DNA of 64,000 nucleotides from Mycobacterium paraffinicum (GCF_001907675.1 NZ_MPNT01000007.1:124001-188000), one strand, 5' to 3'; counted from the stretch's first letter, positions 18,818 to 32,106 are shown. Translations and numbers: made by a program. The notes: generated by a model from the letters alone, not told the origin.

Positions 18818-21022
18818 ATGACTGATCGCGTGTCGGTGGGGAACCTGCGCGTCGCCCGAGTGCTCTACGACTTCGTGAACAACGAGGCCCTGCCCGGCAC
18901 CGACATCGACCCGGACAGCTTCTGGGCGGGAGTCGACAAAGTCGTCACCGACCTGACGCCCAAGAACCGGGACTTGCTGAACCGCCGCGACGAGCTGCAG
19001 GCCCAGATCGACAAGTGGCACCGGCAACGCGTGATCGAGCCCTTCGATGTCGATGCCTACCGCCAATTCATCACCGAGATCGGTTACCTGCTGCCCGAAC
19101 CCGAGGATTTCACGATCACGACCTCGGGTGTCGATGACGAGATCACCACCACCGCCGGCCCGCAGCTGGTGGTGCCCGTGCTCAACGCCCGCTTCGCGCT
19201 GAACGCTGCGAACGCGCGGTGGGGCTCGCTGTACGACGCCCTCTATGGCACCGACGTCATCCCCGAGGATGACGGCGCCGAGAAGGGCAGCAGCTACAAC
19301 AAGGTCCGCGGCGACAAGGTCATCGCCTACGCCCGCAATTTCCTCGACCAGGCGGTGCCGCTGGAATCGGGCTCCTGGGCCGACGCGACCGGGTTGTCGG
19401 TCGAAGACGGCCGGCTGAAGGTCGCGACCGGCGACGGGTCGGTCGGCCTGGCCAGCCCGGAGAAGTTCGCCGGCTACACCGGCGAGCTCGGCTCCCCCGC
19501 CTGGTCGGTGCTCCTGGTCAATCACGGCCTGCACATCGAGATCCTGGTCGACCCGGAGTCGCCGATCGGCAAGACCGACCGCGCCGGCATCAAGGACGTG
19601 GTCCTGGAATCGGCCATCACCACGATCATGGACTTCGAGGACTCGGTGGCCGCGGTCGACGCCGACGACAAGGTGCTCGGTTACCGCAACTGGCTGGGGC
19701 TGAACAAGGGCGACCTGTCCGAAGAGGTCGCCAAGGACGGCAAGACCTTCACCCGCGTGCTCAACCAGGACCGCACCTACACCACGCCCGACGGTGAGGG
19801 CCAGCTGACCCTGCCCGGCCGCAGCCTGCTGTTCGTGCGCAACGTGGGTCACCTGATGACCAACGACGCCATCGTGAGGAGCGAAGGCGACGGAGAAACC
19901 GAGGTGTTCGAGGGCATCATGGACGCGCTGTTCACCGGCCTGACGGCGATCCACGGGCTCAAGACGGGCTCGGAAAACGGGCCGCTGGCCAACAGCCGCA
20001 CCGGGTCGATCTACATCGTCAAGCCCAAGATGCACGGCCCCGACGAGGTCGCCTTCACCTGCGAGCTGTTCAGCCGCGTGGAAGACGTCCTGGGCCTGCC
20101 GCAGGCCACCCTGAAGGTCGGCATCATGGACGAGGAGCGCCGCACCACCGTCAACCTCAAGGCCTGCATCAAGGCCGCGGCCGACCGGGTGGTGTTCATC
20201 AACACCGGATTCCTGGACCGCACCGGCGACGAGATCCACACGTCGATGGAGGCCGGCCCGATGATCCGCAAGGGCGCGATGAAAAGCACCGCGTGGATCA
20301 AGGCCTACGAGGACGCCAACGTCGACATCGGCCTGGCCGCCGGCTTCAAGGGCAAGGCGCAGATCGGCAAGGGCATGTGGGCGATGACCGAGCTGATGGC
20401 CGACATGGTCGAGCAGAAGATCGGCCAGCCGAAGGCTGGGGCCACCACCGCGTGGGTGCCCTCCCCGACGGCGGCCACCCTGCACGCGATGCACTACCAC
20501 TACGTCGACGTCGGCGCCGTGCAGGAGGAGCTGGCCGGCAAGAAGCGCACCACCATCGAGGAACTGCTGACCATCCCGCTGGCCAAGGAGCTGGCCTGGG
20601 CCCCCGAGGAGATCCGCGAGGAGGTCGACAACAACTGCCAGTCCATCCTGGGCTACGTGGTGCGCTGGGTCGCCCAGGGCGTCGGCTGCTCGAAGGTGCC
20701 CGACATCCACGACGTCGCCCTGATGGAAGACCGTGCGACGCTGCGGATTTCGAGCCAACTGCTGGCGAACTGGCTGCGCCACGGTGTCATCACCGAGGAG
20801 GACGTGCGAGCCAGCCTGGAGCGGATGGCGCCGCTGGTCGATGAGCAGAACGCCAAGGACGCGGCGTACAAGCCGATGGCGCCCGACTTCGACGACAGCC
20901 TGGCCTTCCTGGCGGCCCAAGACCTGATCCTGACGGGAACCCAGCAGCCCAACGGCTACACCGAGCCGATCCTGCATCGCCGTCGGCGCGAAGCCAAGGC
21001 CCGCGCGGCGCAATCACATTGA
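18818..21022 (+). CDS. glcB: Malate synthase G
   Basis: A 734-residue single-chain malate synthase G, condensing glyoxylate with acetyl-CoA to malate in the glyoxylate shunt. The TIM-barrel Mg2+ site ([14 protein letters not shown] and the downstream [17 protein letters not shown]) and the catalytic base region [24 protein letters not shown] are present. The ATG at 18818 follows GGAGGAGAAAC and matches the M. tuberculosis N-terminus [19 protein letters not shown]. An earlier in-frame start at 18782 lies upstream of the ribosome-binding site. The 280-bp upstream spacer probably holds its promoter. Confidence 0.97.
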   Translation: MTDRVSVGNLRVARVLYDFVNNEALPGTDIDPDSFWAGVDKVVTDLTPKNRDLLNRRDELQAQIDKWHRQRVIEPFDVDAYRQFITEIGYLLPEPEDFTITTSGVDDEITTTAGPQLVVPVLNARFALNAANARWGSLYDALYGTDVIPEDDGAEKGSSYNKVRGDKVIAYARNFLDQAVPLESGSWADATGLSVEDGRLKVATGDGSVGLASPEKFAGYTGELGSPAWSVLLVNHGLHIEILVDPESPIGKTDRAGIKDVVLESAITTIMDFEDSVAAVDADDKVLGYRNWLGLNKGDLSEEVAKDGKTFTRVLNQDRTYTTPDGEGQLTLPGRSLLFVRNVGHLMTNDAIVRSEGDGETEVFEGIMDALFTGLTAIHGLKTGSENGPLANSRTGSIYIVKPKMHGPDEVAFTCELFSRVEDVLGLPQATLKVGIMDEERRTTVNLKACIKAAADRVVFINTGFLDRTGDEIHTSMEAGPMIRKGAMKSTAWIKAYEDANVDIGLAAGFKGKAQIGKGMWAMTELMADMVEQKIGQPKAGATTAWVPSPTAATLHAMHYHYVDVGAVQEELAGKKRTTIEELLTIPLAKELAWAPEEIREEVDNNCQSILGYVVRWVAQGVGCSKVPDIHDVALMEDRATLRISSQLLANWLRHGVITEEDVRASLERMAPLVDEQNAKDAAYKPMAPDFDDSLAFLAAQDLILTGTQQPNGYTEPILHRRRREAKARAAQSH

Positions 21023-21026
21023 GCCG

Positions 21027-21048
21027 GTGCCTCGATCGGGCTCGGCAC
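21027..21048 (+). terminator. Weak hairpin after glcB
   Basis: GTGCC (21027-21031) pairs with GGCAC (21044-21048) a few bases after the glcB stop codon. The stem is short and there is no T-tract. Confidence 0.3.
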
Positions 21049-21130
21049 GCATCGATGCCGCTGGTGACTAAGATCAGCGGCGGGTTCACAACGAGTCGGA
21101 TCGACCGACAGAAAGGCGACGGACACCGCT

Positions 21131-23185
21131 ATGGGTAGGCACAGTTTGCCCGACCCTGAGGACTCCGTCGACCAACCGTACGAAAGCGGCGAGGCGGACG
21201 ACGGCCGGCGCGACGCCGTCGGCGAGGACGACTGGGACGCGGGCCGCCACCCCGCCGAAGACGATTTCGCGGACGCGGACGACTTCTCCGCCGGCGAAGA
21301 GCCTTACGGCGCCGAGGACGCGTTCGCGGGTGACACCGCCGACGAATACCCGGAGTTTCCGCCGCGCCAGCCGGGCCCGCCCGCCTCGGAGCCGCCGGCC
21401 GCGTCGCCCTCGCTGTTTCGCGGCGGGCACCGGGGACTCGGCGATTGGCGGGGCGGCCACCGCAGCGAGGCCGGGCGCCGGGGGGTCAGCATCGGCGTGA
21501 TCGTGGCCCTCGTCGCCGTCGTCGTGGTGGTGGGCACCGTGATCCTGTGGAGCTTCTTCGGTGACGCGTTGTCCAACCGCTCACACAAGGCCGCTGGGCG
21601 CTGCGTCGGCGGCACGGCGATGGTCGCCGTCATCGCCGACCCGTCGATCGCCGACTCCGTGCAGCAGTTCGCGCAGAGCTACAACTCCTCGGCCGGCCCG
21701 ATCGGTGACCACTGCGTGCAGGTCAGCGTCAAACCGGCCGGCTCGGACGCGGTCCTGAACGGCTTCATCGGCAAATGGCCCGCCGAGATGGGCGGGCAGC
21801 CGGCGTTGTGGGTTCCCGGCAGCTCGGTCTCGGCCGCGCGGCTCGCCGGGGCCACGGCGCAGAAGACGATCACCGACAGCCGCTCGCTGGTGACGTCGCC
21901 GGTGGTGCTCGCCGTCCGGCCAGAACTCGCGTCAGCCCTGGGCAACCAGAACTGGGCGGCGCTGCCCGGGCTACAGACCAACCCGAGCGGATTGGCCGGC
22001 GTGAACCTGCCGGCCTGGGGACCGCTGCGACTGGCCGTGCCGACGAACGGCAACGGGGACGCGGCTTTTCTCGCCGGGGAAGCGATAGCGGCCGAGTCGG
22101 CCCCTCCCGGCGCACCGGCGACCCAGGGCACCGGCGCGGTGCGCGCGGTGCTGAACGGGCAGCCCAAGCTGGCGGACAATTCGCTGACCGAGGCGATGAA
22201 CACCCTCCTCAAGCCCGGCGACGCGGCGGCCGCGCCGGTGCACGCGGTGATCACCACCGAGCAACAGCTGTTCCAGCGCGGCCAGTCGCTGTCAGACGCC
22301 AAGGGCGCGTTGGCCTCCTGGCTGCCGTCGGGCCCGGTGCCGGTTGCCGACTACCCCACCGTCCTACTGAGTGGCCCGTGGCTGAACCAGGACCAGACCG
22401 CCGCCGCCAGTGAATTCGCTCGCTACATGCACAAGCCCGAGCAACTCGCCAAGCTGGCCAAAGCCGGTTTCCGGGTCAACCGGGTCACGCCGCCGAGCAG
22501 TCCGGTCACCACGTTCCCGGCGCTGCCCGCGACGCTGTCGGTGGGTGACGACGCGATGCGCGCGACGCTGGCCGAGGCGATGGCCGCCCCGTCGAGCGGG
22601 CTGGCCGCGACCATCATGCTCGACCAGTCGATGCCCGGCCAGGAGGGCGGAAAGACCCGGTTGGCGAACGTGATCGCCGCGCTTCAGGACAAGATCAAGG
22701 CGCTGCCGCCCACGTCGGTGGTGGGCCTGTGGACGTTCGACGGTCACGAGGGCCGCTCGGAGGTGCCGGGCGGCCCGCTCGGCGACCCCGTCAATCCCAC
22801 CAGTGGCCAGCCGCGCTCGGCGGCGCTGGCGGCGGCGCTGGACAAGCAATACTCGTCGGCCGGTGGTGCGGTGTCATTCACCACGCTGCGCATGATCTAC
22901 CAGGAGCTGCAGGCCAATTACCACGCCGGCCAGACCAACTCGATCCTGGTCATCACCGCGGGCCCGCACACCGACCAGACCCTCGACGGGCCCGGGCTGC
23001 AGGACTTCATCCGTAAGAGCGCGGACCCGGCCAAACCGATCGCGGTGAACGTCATCGACTTCGGCGGCGACCCGGACCGTGCGACGTGGGAGGCGGTCGC
23101 CCAGCTCAGCGGCGGCGGCTACCAGAACCTGGCCACCTCGGCGTCCCCCGACCTGGCCGCGGCACTCAACGCCTTCCTCAGCTAA
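21131..23185 (+). CDS. Membrane-anchored von Willebrand factor A-domain protein (Rv1836c-like)
   Basis: 684 residues. The first 115 or so are acidic and Pro-rich and probably cytoplasmic, followed by one transmembrane helix (about 119-142). The outside part has a substrate-binding-protein-like region (AVIADPSIADSVQQFAQSYN; PALWVPGSSVSAARLAG), and the C-terminal 200 residues form a VWA-like domain. The MIDAS motif is degenerate: MLDQSMP in place of DxSxS. It corresponds to Rv1836c, a conserved cell-envelope protein of unknown function. It follows glcB in the same direction. Confidence 0.82.
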   Translation: MGRHSLPDPEDSVDQPYESGEADDGRRDAVGEDDWDAGRHPAEDDFADADDFSAGEEPYGAEDAFAGDTADEYPEFPPRQPGPPASEPPAASPSLFRGGHRGLGDWRGGHRSEAGRRGVSIGVIVALVAVVVVVGTVILWSFFGDALSNRSHKAAGRCVGGTAMVAVIADPSIADSVQQFAQSYNSSAGPIGDHCVQVSVKPAGSDAVLNGFIGKWPAEMGGQPALWVPGSSVSAARLAGATAQKTITDSRSLVTSPVVLAVRPELASALGNQNWAALPGLQTNPSGLAGVNLPAWGPLRLAVPTNGNGDAAFLAGEAIAAESAPPGAPATQGTGAVRAVLNGQPKLADNSLTEAMNTLLKPGDAAAAPVHAVITTEQQLFQRGQSLSDAKGALASWLPSGPVPVADYPTVLLSGPWLNQDQTAAASEFARYMHKPEQLAKLAKAGFRVNRVTPPSSPVTTFPALPATLSVGDDAMRATLAEAMAAPSSGLAATIMLDQSMPGQEGGKTRLANVIAALQDKIKALPPTSVVGLWTFDGHEGRSEVPGGPLGDPVNPTSGQPRSAALAAALDKQYSSAGGAVSFTTLRMIYQELQANYHAGQTNSILVITAGPHTDQTLDGPGLQDFIRKSADPAKPIAVNVIDFGGDPDRATWEAVAQLSGGGYQNLATSASPDLAAALNAFLS

Positions 23186-23191
23186 GGGTTA

Positions 23192-23214
23192 GGCTCGCGT
23201 GCGGGGGGCGAGCC
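23192..23214 (+). terminator. Hairpin after the VWA protein gene
   Basis: GGCTCGC (23192-23198) pairs perfectly with GCGAGCC (23208-23214) around a 9-nt G-rich loop, 7 bp after the stop codon. Confidence 0.6.
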
Positions 23215-23412
23215 AACGTTGCGGCGGCGTCTTCGCCGTCCGGACCGCAAGTTGCGGCTAGGCTTCGACCGAGGTTGATTCCACGGCCGACGCTATGGGG
23301 AGCGGTGCGAAGGCATTCGGTTGAGCGCCTTCCACTCCATCTGGAGGGTGCCCCGATGTACGCGCGGCCGTGACGACGGCCGGGGCGCCGCGAAAGGATG
23401 ATCCAGACAGCA

Positions 23413-24666
23413 ATGACGAAACTGATTACCGGACAAGCGCTTCCAGACGTGGTGGTCACCGGGTTCGCCATGACCACCGCGTTGGCCACCGACGCGGAGA
23501 CCACCTGGAAGCTGCTCCTCGACTGCCAGAGTGGCATCCGCGAGCTCGACGACCCGTTCGTGGAGGAGTTCGACCTGCCGGTCCGCATCGGCGGGCATCT
23601 GCTGGAGGAATTCGACAGCGAGCTCAACCCCGCCGAACTGCGCAGGACGGGCTACCTGGCGCGGATGTCCGCGATCGTCAACCGGCGGGCGTGGGACCAC
23701 GCCGGCTCACCCGACGTCGACCCGAACCGCCTGTTGGTCTCGATCGGCACCGGTTTCGGTTCCGGCGAGGAGCTGGTGTTCAGCCTGGACAATTTGCGGG
23801 CCCGCGGCGTGAAGGCGGTCTCGCCGCTGGCCGTCAGCAAGTACATGCCCGATGCCGCCGCCCAGGCGGTCGGCCTGGAGCGGCGCGCCAGGGCCGGCGT
23901 GATGACGCCGGTGTCGGCGTGCGCGTCGGGGTCGGAGGCCATCGCCCGGGCCTGGCAGGCGATCGTGTTCGGTGAGGCCGACGTCGCGATCTGCGGCGGC
24001 GTCGAGACCAGGATCGAGGCGGTGCCCATCGCCGCCTTCGCGAACATGCGGATCGTGATGTCGACGAACAACGCGAATCCGGCCGGTGCCTGTCGCCCGT
24101 TCGACAAGGACCGCGACGGTTTCGTGTTCGGCGAGGCGGGGGCGCTGATGGTCCTCGAGACCGAGGAGCACGCCAAGGCGCGCGGCGCGCGCATCCTGGC
24201 CCGGCTGATGGGGGCCGGGGTGACGTCCGACGGATACCACATGGTGGCGCCGGACCCGAGCGGGAGCCGCGCCGGCCAGGCGATGACGCGCGCCATCCAG
24301 CTCGCGGGTCTCACGCCCGACGACATCGACCACGTCAACGCCCATGCCACCGGGACGCAGATCGGTGACCTGGCCGAGGGCAAGGCCATCAACAACGCGC
24401 TCGGCAGCAACAAGCCCGCGGTGTACGCGCCGAAGTCCGCGCTGGGGCATTCCGTCGGCGCGGTGGGCGCGGTGGAGTCGATCCTGACCGTGCTGGCGTT
24501 GCGCGACCAGATCGTCCCGCCGACGCTGAACCTGGAAAACCTGGACCCCGAAATCGAATTGGACGTGGTGTCGGGAAATCCCCGGCGCGGCAATTACCGG
24601 TACGCCATCAACAACTCGTTCGGGTTCGGCGGGCACAACGTCGCGCTGGCCTTCGGCCGGTACTGA
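23413..24666 (+). CDS. KasB-like beta-ketoacyl-ACP synthase, free-standing
   Basis: A 417-residue condensing enzyme of the KasA/KasB type, which extends acyl-ACP with malonyl-ACP in FAS-II mycolic acid synthesis. The catalytic triad is intact: Cys170 in [10 protein letters not shown], His311 in NAHATGTQ and His346 in [10 protein letters not shown]. The whole length follows M. tuberculosis KasB closely, including [18 protein letters not shown] and the C-terminal [18 protein letters not shown]. The start at 23413 gives the KasB-like N-terminus [17 protein letters not shown]; an ATG at 23398 is directly against a GAAAGG and is the alternative. kasA-kasB normally sit in the fabD-acpM operon. No such genes are adjacent, so this is probably an extra paralogue. 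Confidence 0.88.
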   Translation: MTKLITGQALPDVVVTGFAMTTALATDAETTWKLLLDCQSGIRELDDPFVEEFDLPVRIGGHLLEEFDSELNPAELRRTGYLARMSAIVNRRAWDHAGSPDVDPNRLLVSIGTGFGSGEELVFSLDNLRARGVKAVSPLAVSKYMPDAAAQAVGLERRARAGVMTPVSACASGSEAIARAWQAIVFGEADVAICGGVETRIEAVPIAAFANMRIVMSTNNANPAGACRPFDKDRDGFVFGEAGALMVLETEEHAKARGARILARLMGAGVTSDGYHMVAPDPSGSRAGQAMTRAIQLAGLTPDDIDHVNAHATGTQIGDLAEGKAINNALGSNKPAVYAPKSALGHSVGAVGAVESILTVLALRDQIVPPTLNLENLDPEIELDVVSGNPRRGNYRYAINNSFGFGGHNVALAFGRY

Positions 24667-24707
24667 CGTCGCGGGCCTAGCATCATGAGCGCGACCGAAG
24701 GAGCGCC

Positions 24708-25568
24708 ATGAGCATCGATTTCACCCCGGACCCGCGGCTCTATCCGTTCCAGTCGCGCTGGTTCGACAGCTCGCGGGGACGCGTGCACTACATCGACGAA
24801 GGCGCCGGGCCCCCGCTCGTGCTGTGGCACGGCAACCCGACCTGGAGCTTCCTGTATCGCAACATCGTCCTCGGGCTGCGTGACCGGTTCCGCTGCATCG
24901 CACCGGATTACCTGGGGTTCGGGCTATCCGACCGGCCCGCCGGGTTCGGGTACACCATCGAGGAGCACGCCGGGGTGCTCGGCGAGTTCGTCGACCACCT
25001 AGAGTTGGAGAACTACCTGACGATGGGTCAGGACTGGGGCGGCCCCATCAGCATGGCGGTCGCGACGGAGCGGGCCGAGCGGGTGCGCGGCGTCATCCTG
25101 GGCAACACCTGGTTCTGGCCCGCCGACGTATTCACGACGAAGGTGTTCAGCCGGGTGATGTCCAGCCCGCCGCTGCAATACGCGATCCTGCGCCGCAACT
25201 TTTTCGTCGAGCGACTGATTCCCGCCGGGACCCAGCGCCGCCCGAGCGACGCGGTGATGGAGCACTACCGCGCCGTGCAGCCCAGCCCCGAGGCGCGCAG
25301 GGGCGTCGCCGAAATGCCCAAGCAGATCCTCGCCGCCGAGCCCCTGCTGGCGCGCCTGGCCCGCGACGTGCCGGCGAAGCTCGGCGCCAAACCCGCCCTG
25401 TTCGTCTGGGGCATGAAGGACTTCGCCTTCCGGCCCGGCCCGACCCTTCCGCGCATGCGCGCGACTTTTCCCGACCACGTCCTGGTCGAACTGCCCAACG
25501 CCAAACACTTCATCCAGGAGGACGCACCGGAGGAGATCGCCGAGGCGATCGTCGAGCGTTTCGGCTGA
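24708..25568 (+). CDS. Haloalkane dehalogenase-like alpha/beta hydrolase (Rv1833c-like)
   Basis: A 286-residue alpha/beta hydrolase. The oxyanion/halide segment LWHGNPTWSFLYR, the nucleophile Asp109 in MGQDWGGP (with Trp110 as a potential halide-stabilising residue) and the late His in NAKHFIQED fit haloalkane dehalogenases. Proteins of this group hydrolyse carbon-halogen bonds, but the natural substrate in mycobacteria is unknown and other hydrolytic activity is possible. A GAAGGAGCG site precedes the ATG. Its end is 9 bp from the convergent gcvB. Confidence 0.85.
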   Translation: MSIDFTPDPRLYPFQSRWFDSSRGRVHYIDEGAGPPLVLWHGNPTWSFLYRNIVLGLRDRFRCIAPDYLGFGLSDRPAGFGYTIEEHAGVLGEFVDHLELENYLTMGQDWGGPISMAVATERAERVRGVILGNTWFWPADVFTTKVFSRVMSSPPLQYAILRRNFFVERLIPAGTQRRPSDAVMEHYRAVQPSPEARRGVAEMPKQILAAEPLLARLARDVPAKLGAKPALFVWGMKDFAFRPGPTLPRMRATFPDHVLVELPNAKHFIQEDAPEEIAEAIVERFG

Positions 25569-25577
25569 CCGGAGAAC

Positions 25578-28403
<2,826 letters not shown>

Positions 28404-28426
28404 TGGCGAACTCCTGGCTTGGCATC

Positions 28427-28463
28427 GACAAAGGCAGAGGACTAGCGGCCCTCTCCCTCTGTC
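28427..28463 (-). promoter_or_regulatory. Hairpin between glycine riboswitch and gcvB start
   Basis: On the minus strand GACAGAGGGAGAGGGC and GTCCTCTGCCTTTGTC pair (3 mismatches) around a 5-nt loop. This places a long stem directly before the gcvB ribosome-binding site. It is the likely expression platform, or a P1-type closing stem, of the riboswitch. Confidence 0.6.
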
Positions 28464-28668
28464 TTCACCCGTTCGCCGGGCGCCTGAGAGATTCGGCGCC
28501 GAGCACTGCCCGCGCGCCTTTCCCCATCGGCGGGTGTCGACCGCTGCAGCCGGCACCGCTTTCCAGAGGCATCGTTAACCCGCGCGGTCCCGGGTGCCTG
28601 AGAGGTTAGCGGAGAGGTGTTGCTCCTTCGGCGTCCGTGACTGGCCGTCACGAAACTCTCCCGCACGA
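28464..28668 (-). ncRNA. Tandem glycine riboswitch upstream of gcvB
   Basis: On the minus strand the first aptamer contains CGGGAGAG, then CGCCGAAGGAGCAA, then CCTCTCAGGCA, which are the conserved glycine-aptamer elements. A second, variant aptamer follows with GCCGATGGGGAAAGG and GAATCTCTCAGGCGCC. Tandem aptamers of this kind bind glycine cooperatively and switch on glycine-cleavage genes. Glycine riboswitches upstream of gcvB are known in mycobacteria. The edges are approximate. Confidence 0.88.
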
Positions 28669-28714
28669 GTGCGATGCAGCGTCCAGTTTACCCGGCCCGG
28701 TGGCGCGGGTGCGC

Positions 28715-29320
28715 TTAACCGATCTTGCGGTCGCGGTGCTTGCGGCGCGAGGCCAGCTCGTCTTCCGGGGCGGCGATCGACTCGCCCCCGTCGGCCCGCT
28801 CGCCGGGGAAGTCGGCGATCACGCCGGTCAGCTCCCGCATGGCGCCCGACACCGCGATGCCGAACACGCCCTGGCCGCCCTGCAACAGGTCGACGACCTC
28901 CTCGGCCGACGTGCACTCGTAAACCGTGGTGCCGTCGGAGAACAACGTGATGTTGGCCAGGTCCTGCACGCCGCGCTGGCGGAGGTGATCGACCGCAACC
29001 CTGATGTTGTGCAGCGAGATTCCGGTGTCGAGCAGCCGCTTGACGATCTTGAGCACCAGGATGTCTTTGAACGAGTAGAGCCGCTGGCTGCCGGAGCCCG
29101 CCGCGCTGCGGATCGACGGCACCACCAGCGAGGTACGCGCCCAGTAGTCCAGTTGACGGTAGGTGATTCCGGCGATCTGGCAGGCGCTCGGGCCGCGGTA
29201 GCCGACTAGCTCGTCCGGCACGGAGTCGTCGGGAAACAGCCCGGGCTGCACGGGCGCTTCCGGCGCGGCGGTCGCGTGGTCAGCTAGATCCAGCTGTTCT
29301 TGGCGTGGCTGCTCGCTCAC
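28715..29320 (-). CDS. resR: MerR-type transcriptional regulator (Rv1830/ResR-like)
   Basis: A 201-residue regulator with an N-terminal MerR-type helix-turn-helix ([30 protein letters not shown]) and the following [35 protein letters not shown] helices. The C-terminal half has no metal-binding cysteines. M. tuberculosis Rv1830 (ResR) is a growth and cell-division related regulator in which clinical mutations alter drug resilience. The GTG start at 29320 follows GAGAGGAAG. It lies between the bifunctional nuclease gene and the gcvB riboswitch, all on the minus strand. Confidence 0.9.
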   Translation of the reverse strand: MSEQPRQEQLDLADHATAAPEAPVQPGLFPDDSVPDELVGYRGPSACQIAGITYRQLDYWARTSLVVPSIRSAAGSGSQRLYSFKDILVLKIVKRLLDTGISLHNIRVAVDHLRQRGVQDLANITLFSDGTTVYECTSAEEVVDLLQGGQGVFGIAVSGAMRELTGVIADFPGERADGGESIAAPEDELASRRKHRDRKIG

Positions 29321-29600
29321 GGTGCTTCCTCTCGCCGATCGCGCGTTCGTTTCCAGCTGCGTACTGGCTGCGTCGCAGCCACGTTTGCTCAGGCCCGAGT
29401 GCTTGAGAGCTTACGCTGTTCGATAGCTACCGTGCCCTTAAGTCGTGATCAAAGTATGGCTGGCGCCGGGCAAAGTGAGGGCGCTATCCGCCAGGCGTGT
29501 CGACATCCCGGTGGTAAGTGAGATGGATCCGTGATGTCGGTGCCCAGGGTAGTCCCCGTCGACGGGGTTCGCGAAGCCGCTGGAAGGGGCCCGAAAGGGG

Positions 29601-30095
29601 TTAGGTGGCCTTGAAATCGTCGGGCGAGACGCTGTCGAGAAACTCCTTGAACTTCTCCACCTCGTCCTCGCGGACGGCGGTGCCGCCCTCTTCGTCGGTC
29701 TCGTCGGGGATGAGCAGGCCGGCTTGGGCCAGCACGGCCTCCTCGACGTAGATCGGGACGCCGACGCGCAGCGCTATCGCCACCGAATCCGAGGGCCGCG
29801 CCGACACCGTGATGTTGCGGTCGAAGACCAGGTCGGCGTAGAAGGTGCCCTCTTGGAGGTCAACGATCCGCACCTCTTTCAGCGAATGGCCAAGCGCGGC
29901 AATGACATCCCTGATCAGATCGTGCGTCAGCGGGCGCGGCGGCTCGACGCCCTGCTGCTCGAGCGCGATGGCAGCGGCCTCCGATTGACCGATCCAGATC
30001 GGCAGGTATCGGTCGCCGTCGGTTTCGCGCAGTAACAGGACCGGCTGGTTCTGCGGCTGCTCCACGCGAATGCCGACAACACGAACTTCACCCAT
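29601..30095 (-). CDS. Bifunctional nuclease-family protein (DUF151, Rv1829-like)
   Basis: A 164-residue DUF151/BFN-domain protein. The conserved core runs from VVGIRVEQPQNQPVLLLRE through YLPIWIGQSEAAAIALEQQGVEPPRPLTHDL to SARPSDSVAIALRVGVPIYVEE. The acidic C-terminal tail ends in FLDSVSPDDF. Plant BFN1 relatives are nucleases, but the bacterial function is unproved. The ATG at 30095 is preceded by GGAGGG and gives the Rv1829 N-terminus MGEVRVVGIRVEQPQNQ; the longer frame to 30179 is unsupported. Confidence 0.9.
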   Translation of the reverse strand: MGEVRVVGIRVEQPQNQPVLLLRETDGDRYLPIWIGQSEAAAIALEQQGVEPPRPLTHDLIRDVIAALGHSLKEVRIVDLQEGTFYADLVFDRNITVSARPSDSVAIALRVGVPIYVEEAVLAQAGLLIPDETDEEGGTAVREDEVEKFKEFLDSVSPDDFKAT

Positions 30096-30200
30096 TTGTG
30101 TCTGCCCTCCGCATATGCTGCCGTGTCGGTTCTTGGCGCAACGGCGGCGCCGAATTTCCGCCGTGCCGCTGAAGACCAAGCTATCGACGAAGTCTAGTCC

Positions 30201-30956
30201 TCAGCGGTGCAGAACGTCGCGAACGGCGGATTTGATCAGCGACGTGTGCAGGGTGATCGCAAGGGCCGCCACCTCGCGCGCCAGGTCGTCGGCGCGGTCC
30301 CGGGCCCCGGTCTTACCGGCTTTCCCTATCGGCCCGGCGATTTGGGCGATCAGGTCCGATTGCCGGTCCGCCGCCGAGCGGAACGCCCGCAGGTGCCGCG
30401 GCTCGACACCGTATTCCGACAGCGCCCGCGCGCACTGCAGGATGACGACGGCGTGTTCGTCGAAGAAGCCGCCCGGGCCGGTGGTGATCACCCCCGCCTT
30501 GACCAGCGCCGTCAACAGGTTCTCGCCCACCCCCGAGCGCTCCAGCAGGTCTTCCCGGCTCAACCGGATGCTCGACGGTGCGACGGCGGCCGCATCGGAT
30601 GCGGCGCCGGGCTCGGTGCCGTTCTCCCCGACTCCCGCCACGGACACCAGTCGCGGGGCGGCGTACGGCGACCCGAAGGGCGGCAACTCGCCGTCGGGTT
30701 GCGCGTCCAACTGCGCCCGGATGACTTTGAGCGGTAGGTAATGATCGCGCTGCGCGGTGAGGATGAACCGCAGCCGAGCGCAGTCGTAAGCGGTGAATCT
30801 CCGATAGCCCGAGGCGGCGCGCTGCGGCGTCACCAGTCCTTCGGCCTCCAAGAAGCGAATCTTGGAGATCGTGACATCGGGAAAGTCCGGCCGCAACAGT
30901 TCCAGGACCGCCCCAATCGACATCCCGGCCAGTGCCGGGCTATCGGGTGCGCTCAC
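30201..30956 (-). CDS. MerR-family transcriptional regulator (Rv1828-like)
   Basis: A 251-residue protein. The N-terminal winged HTH ([31 protein letters not shown]) continues into [30 protein letters not shown], a MerR-type DNA-binding domain with a linker helix. The C-terminal effector domain (about residues 130-251) has no recognised metal site and the ligand is unknown. The GTG start overlaps the garA stop codon by one base, so the two are co-translated. This order is conserved in mycobacteria. Confidence 0.9.
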   Translation of the reverse strand: MSAPDSPALAGMSIGAVLELLRPDFPDVTISKIRFLEAEGLVTPQRAASGYRRFTAYDCARLRFILTAQRDHYLPLKVIRAQLDAQPDGELPPFGSPYAAPRLVSVAGVGENGTEPGAASDAAAVAPSSIRLSREDLLERSGVGENLLTALVKAGVITTGPGGFFDEHAVVILQCARALSEYGVEPRHLRAFRSAADRQSDLIAQIAGPIGKAGKTGARDRADDLAREVAALAITLHTSLIKSAVRDVLHR

Positions 30957-31426
30957 TAGCCTCCGGATCCTCCGTCCTCACCCTGCTTGGGTCCGGTCAG
31001 AAACACCAAGCGGAACTTGCCGATCTGCACCTCGTCGCCGTTGGCGAGCACCGCCGAGTCGACGGGCTCCCGGTTGACGTAGGTGCCATTGAGGCTACCG
31101 ACATCCACGACGTTGAATTCGTTGTTTTCCAACCTGAATTCGGCGTGGCGGCGGCTGACGGTGACGTCGTCGAGGAAGATGTCGCTGTCGGGATGCCGGC
31201 CGGCCGAGGTTATGGGCTGGTCGAGCAGGAATCGTGAGCCGGCGTTGGGTCCCCGTTTGACGACCAGCAGCGCCGAGCCGGCGGGAAGGCCCTCCACCCC
31301 GGAAACCGCGCTCTCGGTGCCCGCCTGCGCGGGCGCATCCAGTTCGTTGAGGAAGTCGGCACGGAAGACCGAAGTCGTCTCCACCGTGACTTCGTCAGAG
31401 GTCTGGTCGTTGTCCATGTCCGTCAC
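30956..31426 (-). CDS. garA: FHA-domain metabolic regulator GarA
   Basis: A 156-residue protein. The N-terminal [10 protein letters not shown] motif carries the adjacent threonines (Thr17, Thr18) phosphorylated by PknG and PknB. The FHA domain follows, with [22 protein letters not shown] and GSLNGTYVN. Unphosphorylated GarA inhibits alpha-ketoglutarate decarboxylase and NAD-glutamate dehydrogenase and activates glutamate synthase. Phosphorylation causes intramolecular binding of the FHA domain and relieves this. The GTG start follows GAGGAG. A spacer of about 250 bp separates it from gcvH. Confidence 0.96.
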   Translation of the reverse strand: MTDMDNDQTSDEVTVETTSVFRADFLNELDAPAQAGTESAVSGVEGLPAGSALLVVKRGPNAGSRFLLDQPITSAGRHPDSDIFLDDVTVSRRHAEFRLENNEFNVVDVGSLNGTYVNREPVDSAVLANGDEVQIGKFRLVFLTGPKQGEDGGSGG

Positions 31427-31679
31427 GCGCTGCTCCTCACTGGCCGCTGTGGCGTTGTCTGACCGGGCCGCTCGGCCGGCTGCTCACTGGGTTTACTCGC
31501 CCGGTACTGCCGATTGCTAAGACTGCTGCCTTCAAGTGTCGATCTGTCGACGGTACCGCGCATAGGTCTGCAATGTGCCCCCCACCCGACGATCGGCGGA
31601 CCGATCGCCCGCCTTTCCCCCGCCCACCTTCCGTGCCGCTCGCGTCGCCGCGCGGGGCTGGCAGGCAGATTAGCAATCG

Positions 31680-32078
31680 TCATTCGGTCAGTGTTCCGCG
31701 GTAGGCCTCGGCGTCAAGCAGCGACGAGATGGCCGACTCCAGCGCGGCGACGTCGGACACCTGGACATCCAGCAGCCACCCGGCCCCATACGGGTCGGAG
31801 TTGACCAGCTGCGGGCTGCCTTCCAATTCGGCGTTGACCGCGGACACCGTGCCCGACACCGGCGCGTACAGATCCGACACCGATTTGGTCGACTCGACCT
31901 CGCCGAAAGATTCACCCGCGGTCAGTTCGGCGCCGACGTCGGGCAGCTGAACAAAGACGACATCGCCCAGCGCCGACTGCGCGAAGTCGGTGATCCCGAC
32001 CCGAACGACGTCGTCGCCGCTGCGGCGAACCCATTCGTGTTCGGGGGTGTAGTGCAGATCGGGCGGGATATCGCTCAC
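31680..32078 (-). CDS. gcvH: Glycine cleavage system H protein
   Basis: A 132-residue lipoyl carrier that shuttles the aminomethyl group between the P- and T-proteins. The lipoylated Lys65 lies in [18 protein letters not shown]. The [33 protein letters not shown] start is typical. The GTG start at 32078 lies 28 bp after the DUF881 gene on the same strand. gcvB lies downstream beyond four regulatory genes; gcvT is not in the window. Confidence 0.96.
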   Translation of the reverse strand: MSDIPPDLHYTPEHEWVRRSGDDVVRVGITDFAQSALGDVVFVQLPDVGAELTAGESFGEVESTKSVSDLYAPVSGTVSAVNAELEGSPQLVNSDPYGAGWLLDVQVSDVAALESAISSLLDAEAYRGTLTE

Positions 32079-32106
32079 GAGTAATCCTGTTCTGTTGCGG
32101 ACGTGC

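Noticed and set aside
18803..21013. 736-codon open frame on the minus strand
   Set aside because: It lies wholly antisense to glcB, and its composition is a shadow of GC-biased third codon positions.
28404..28556. N-terminal extension of gcvB into the upstream region
   Set aside because: The segment is occupied by the riboswitch and its hairpin; the GTG at 28403 has a ribosome-binding site and gives the conserved length.
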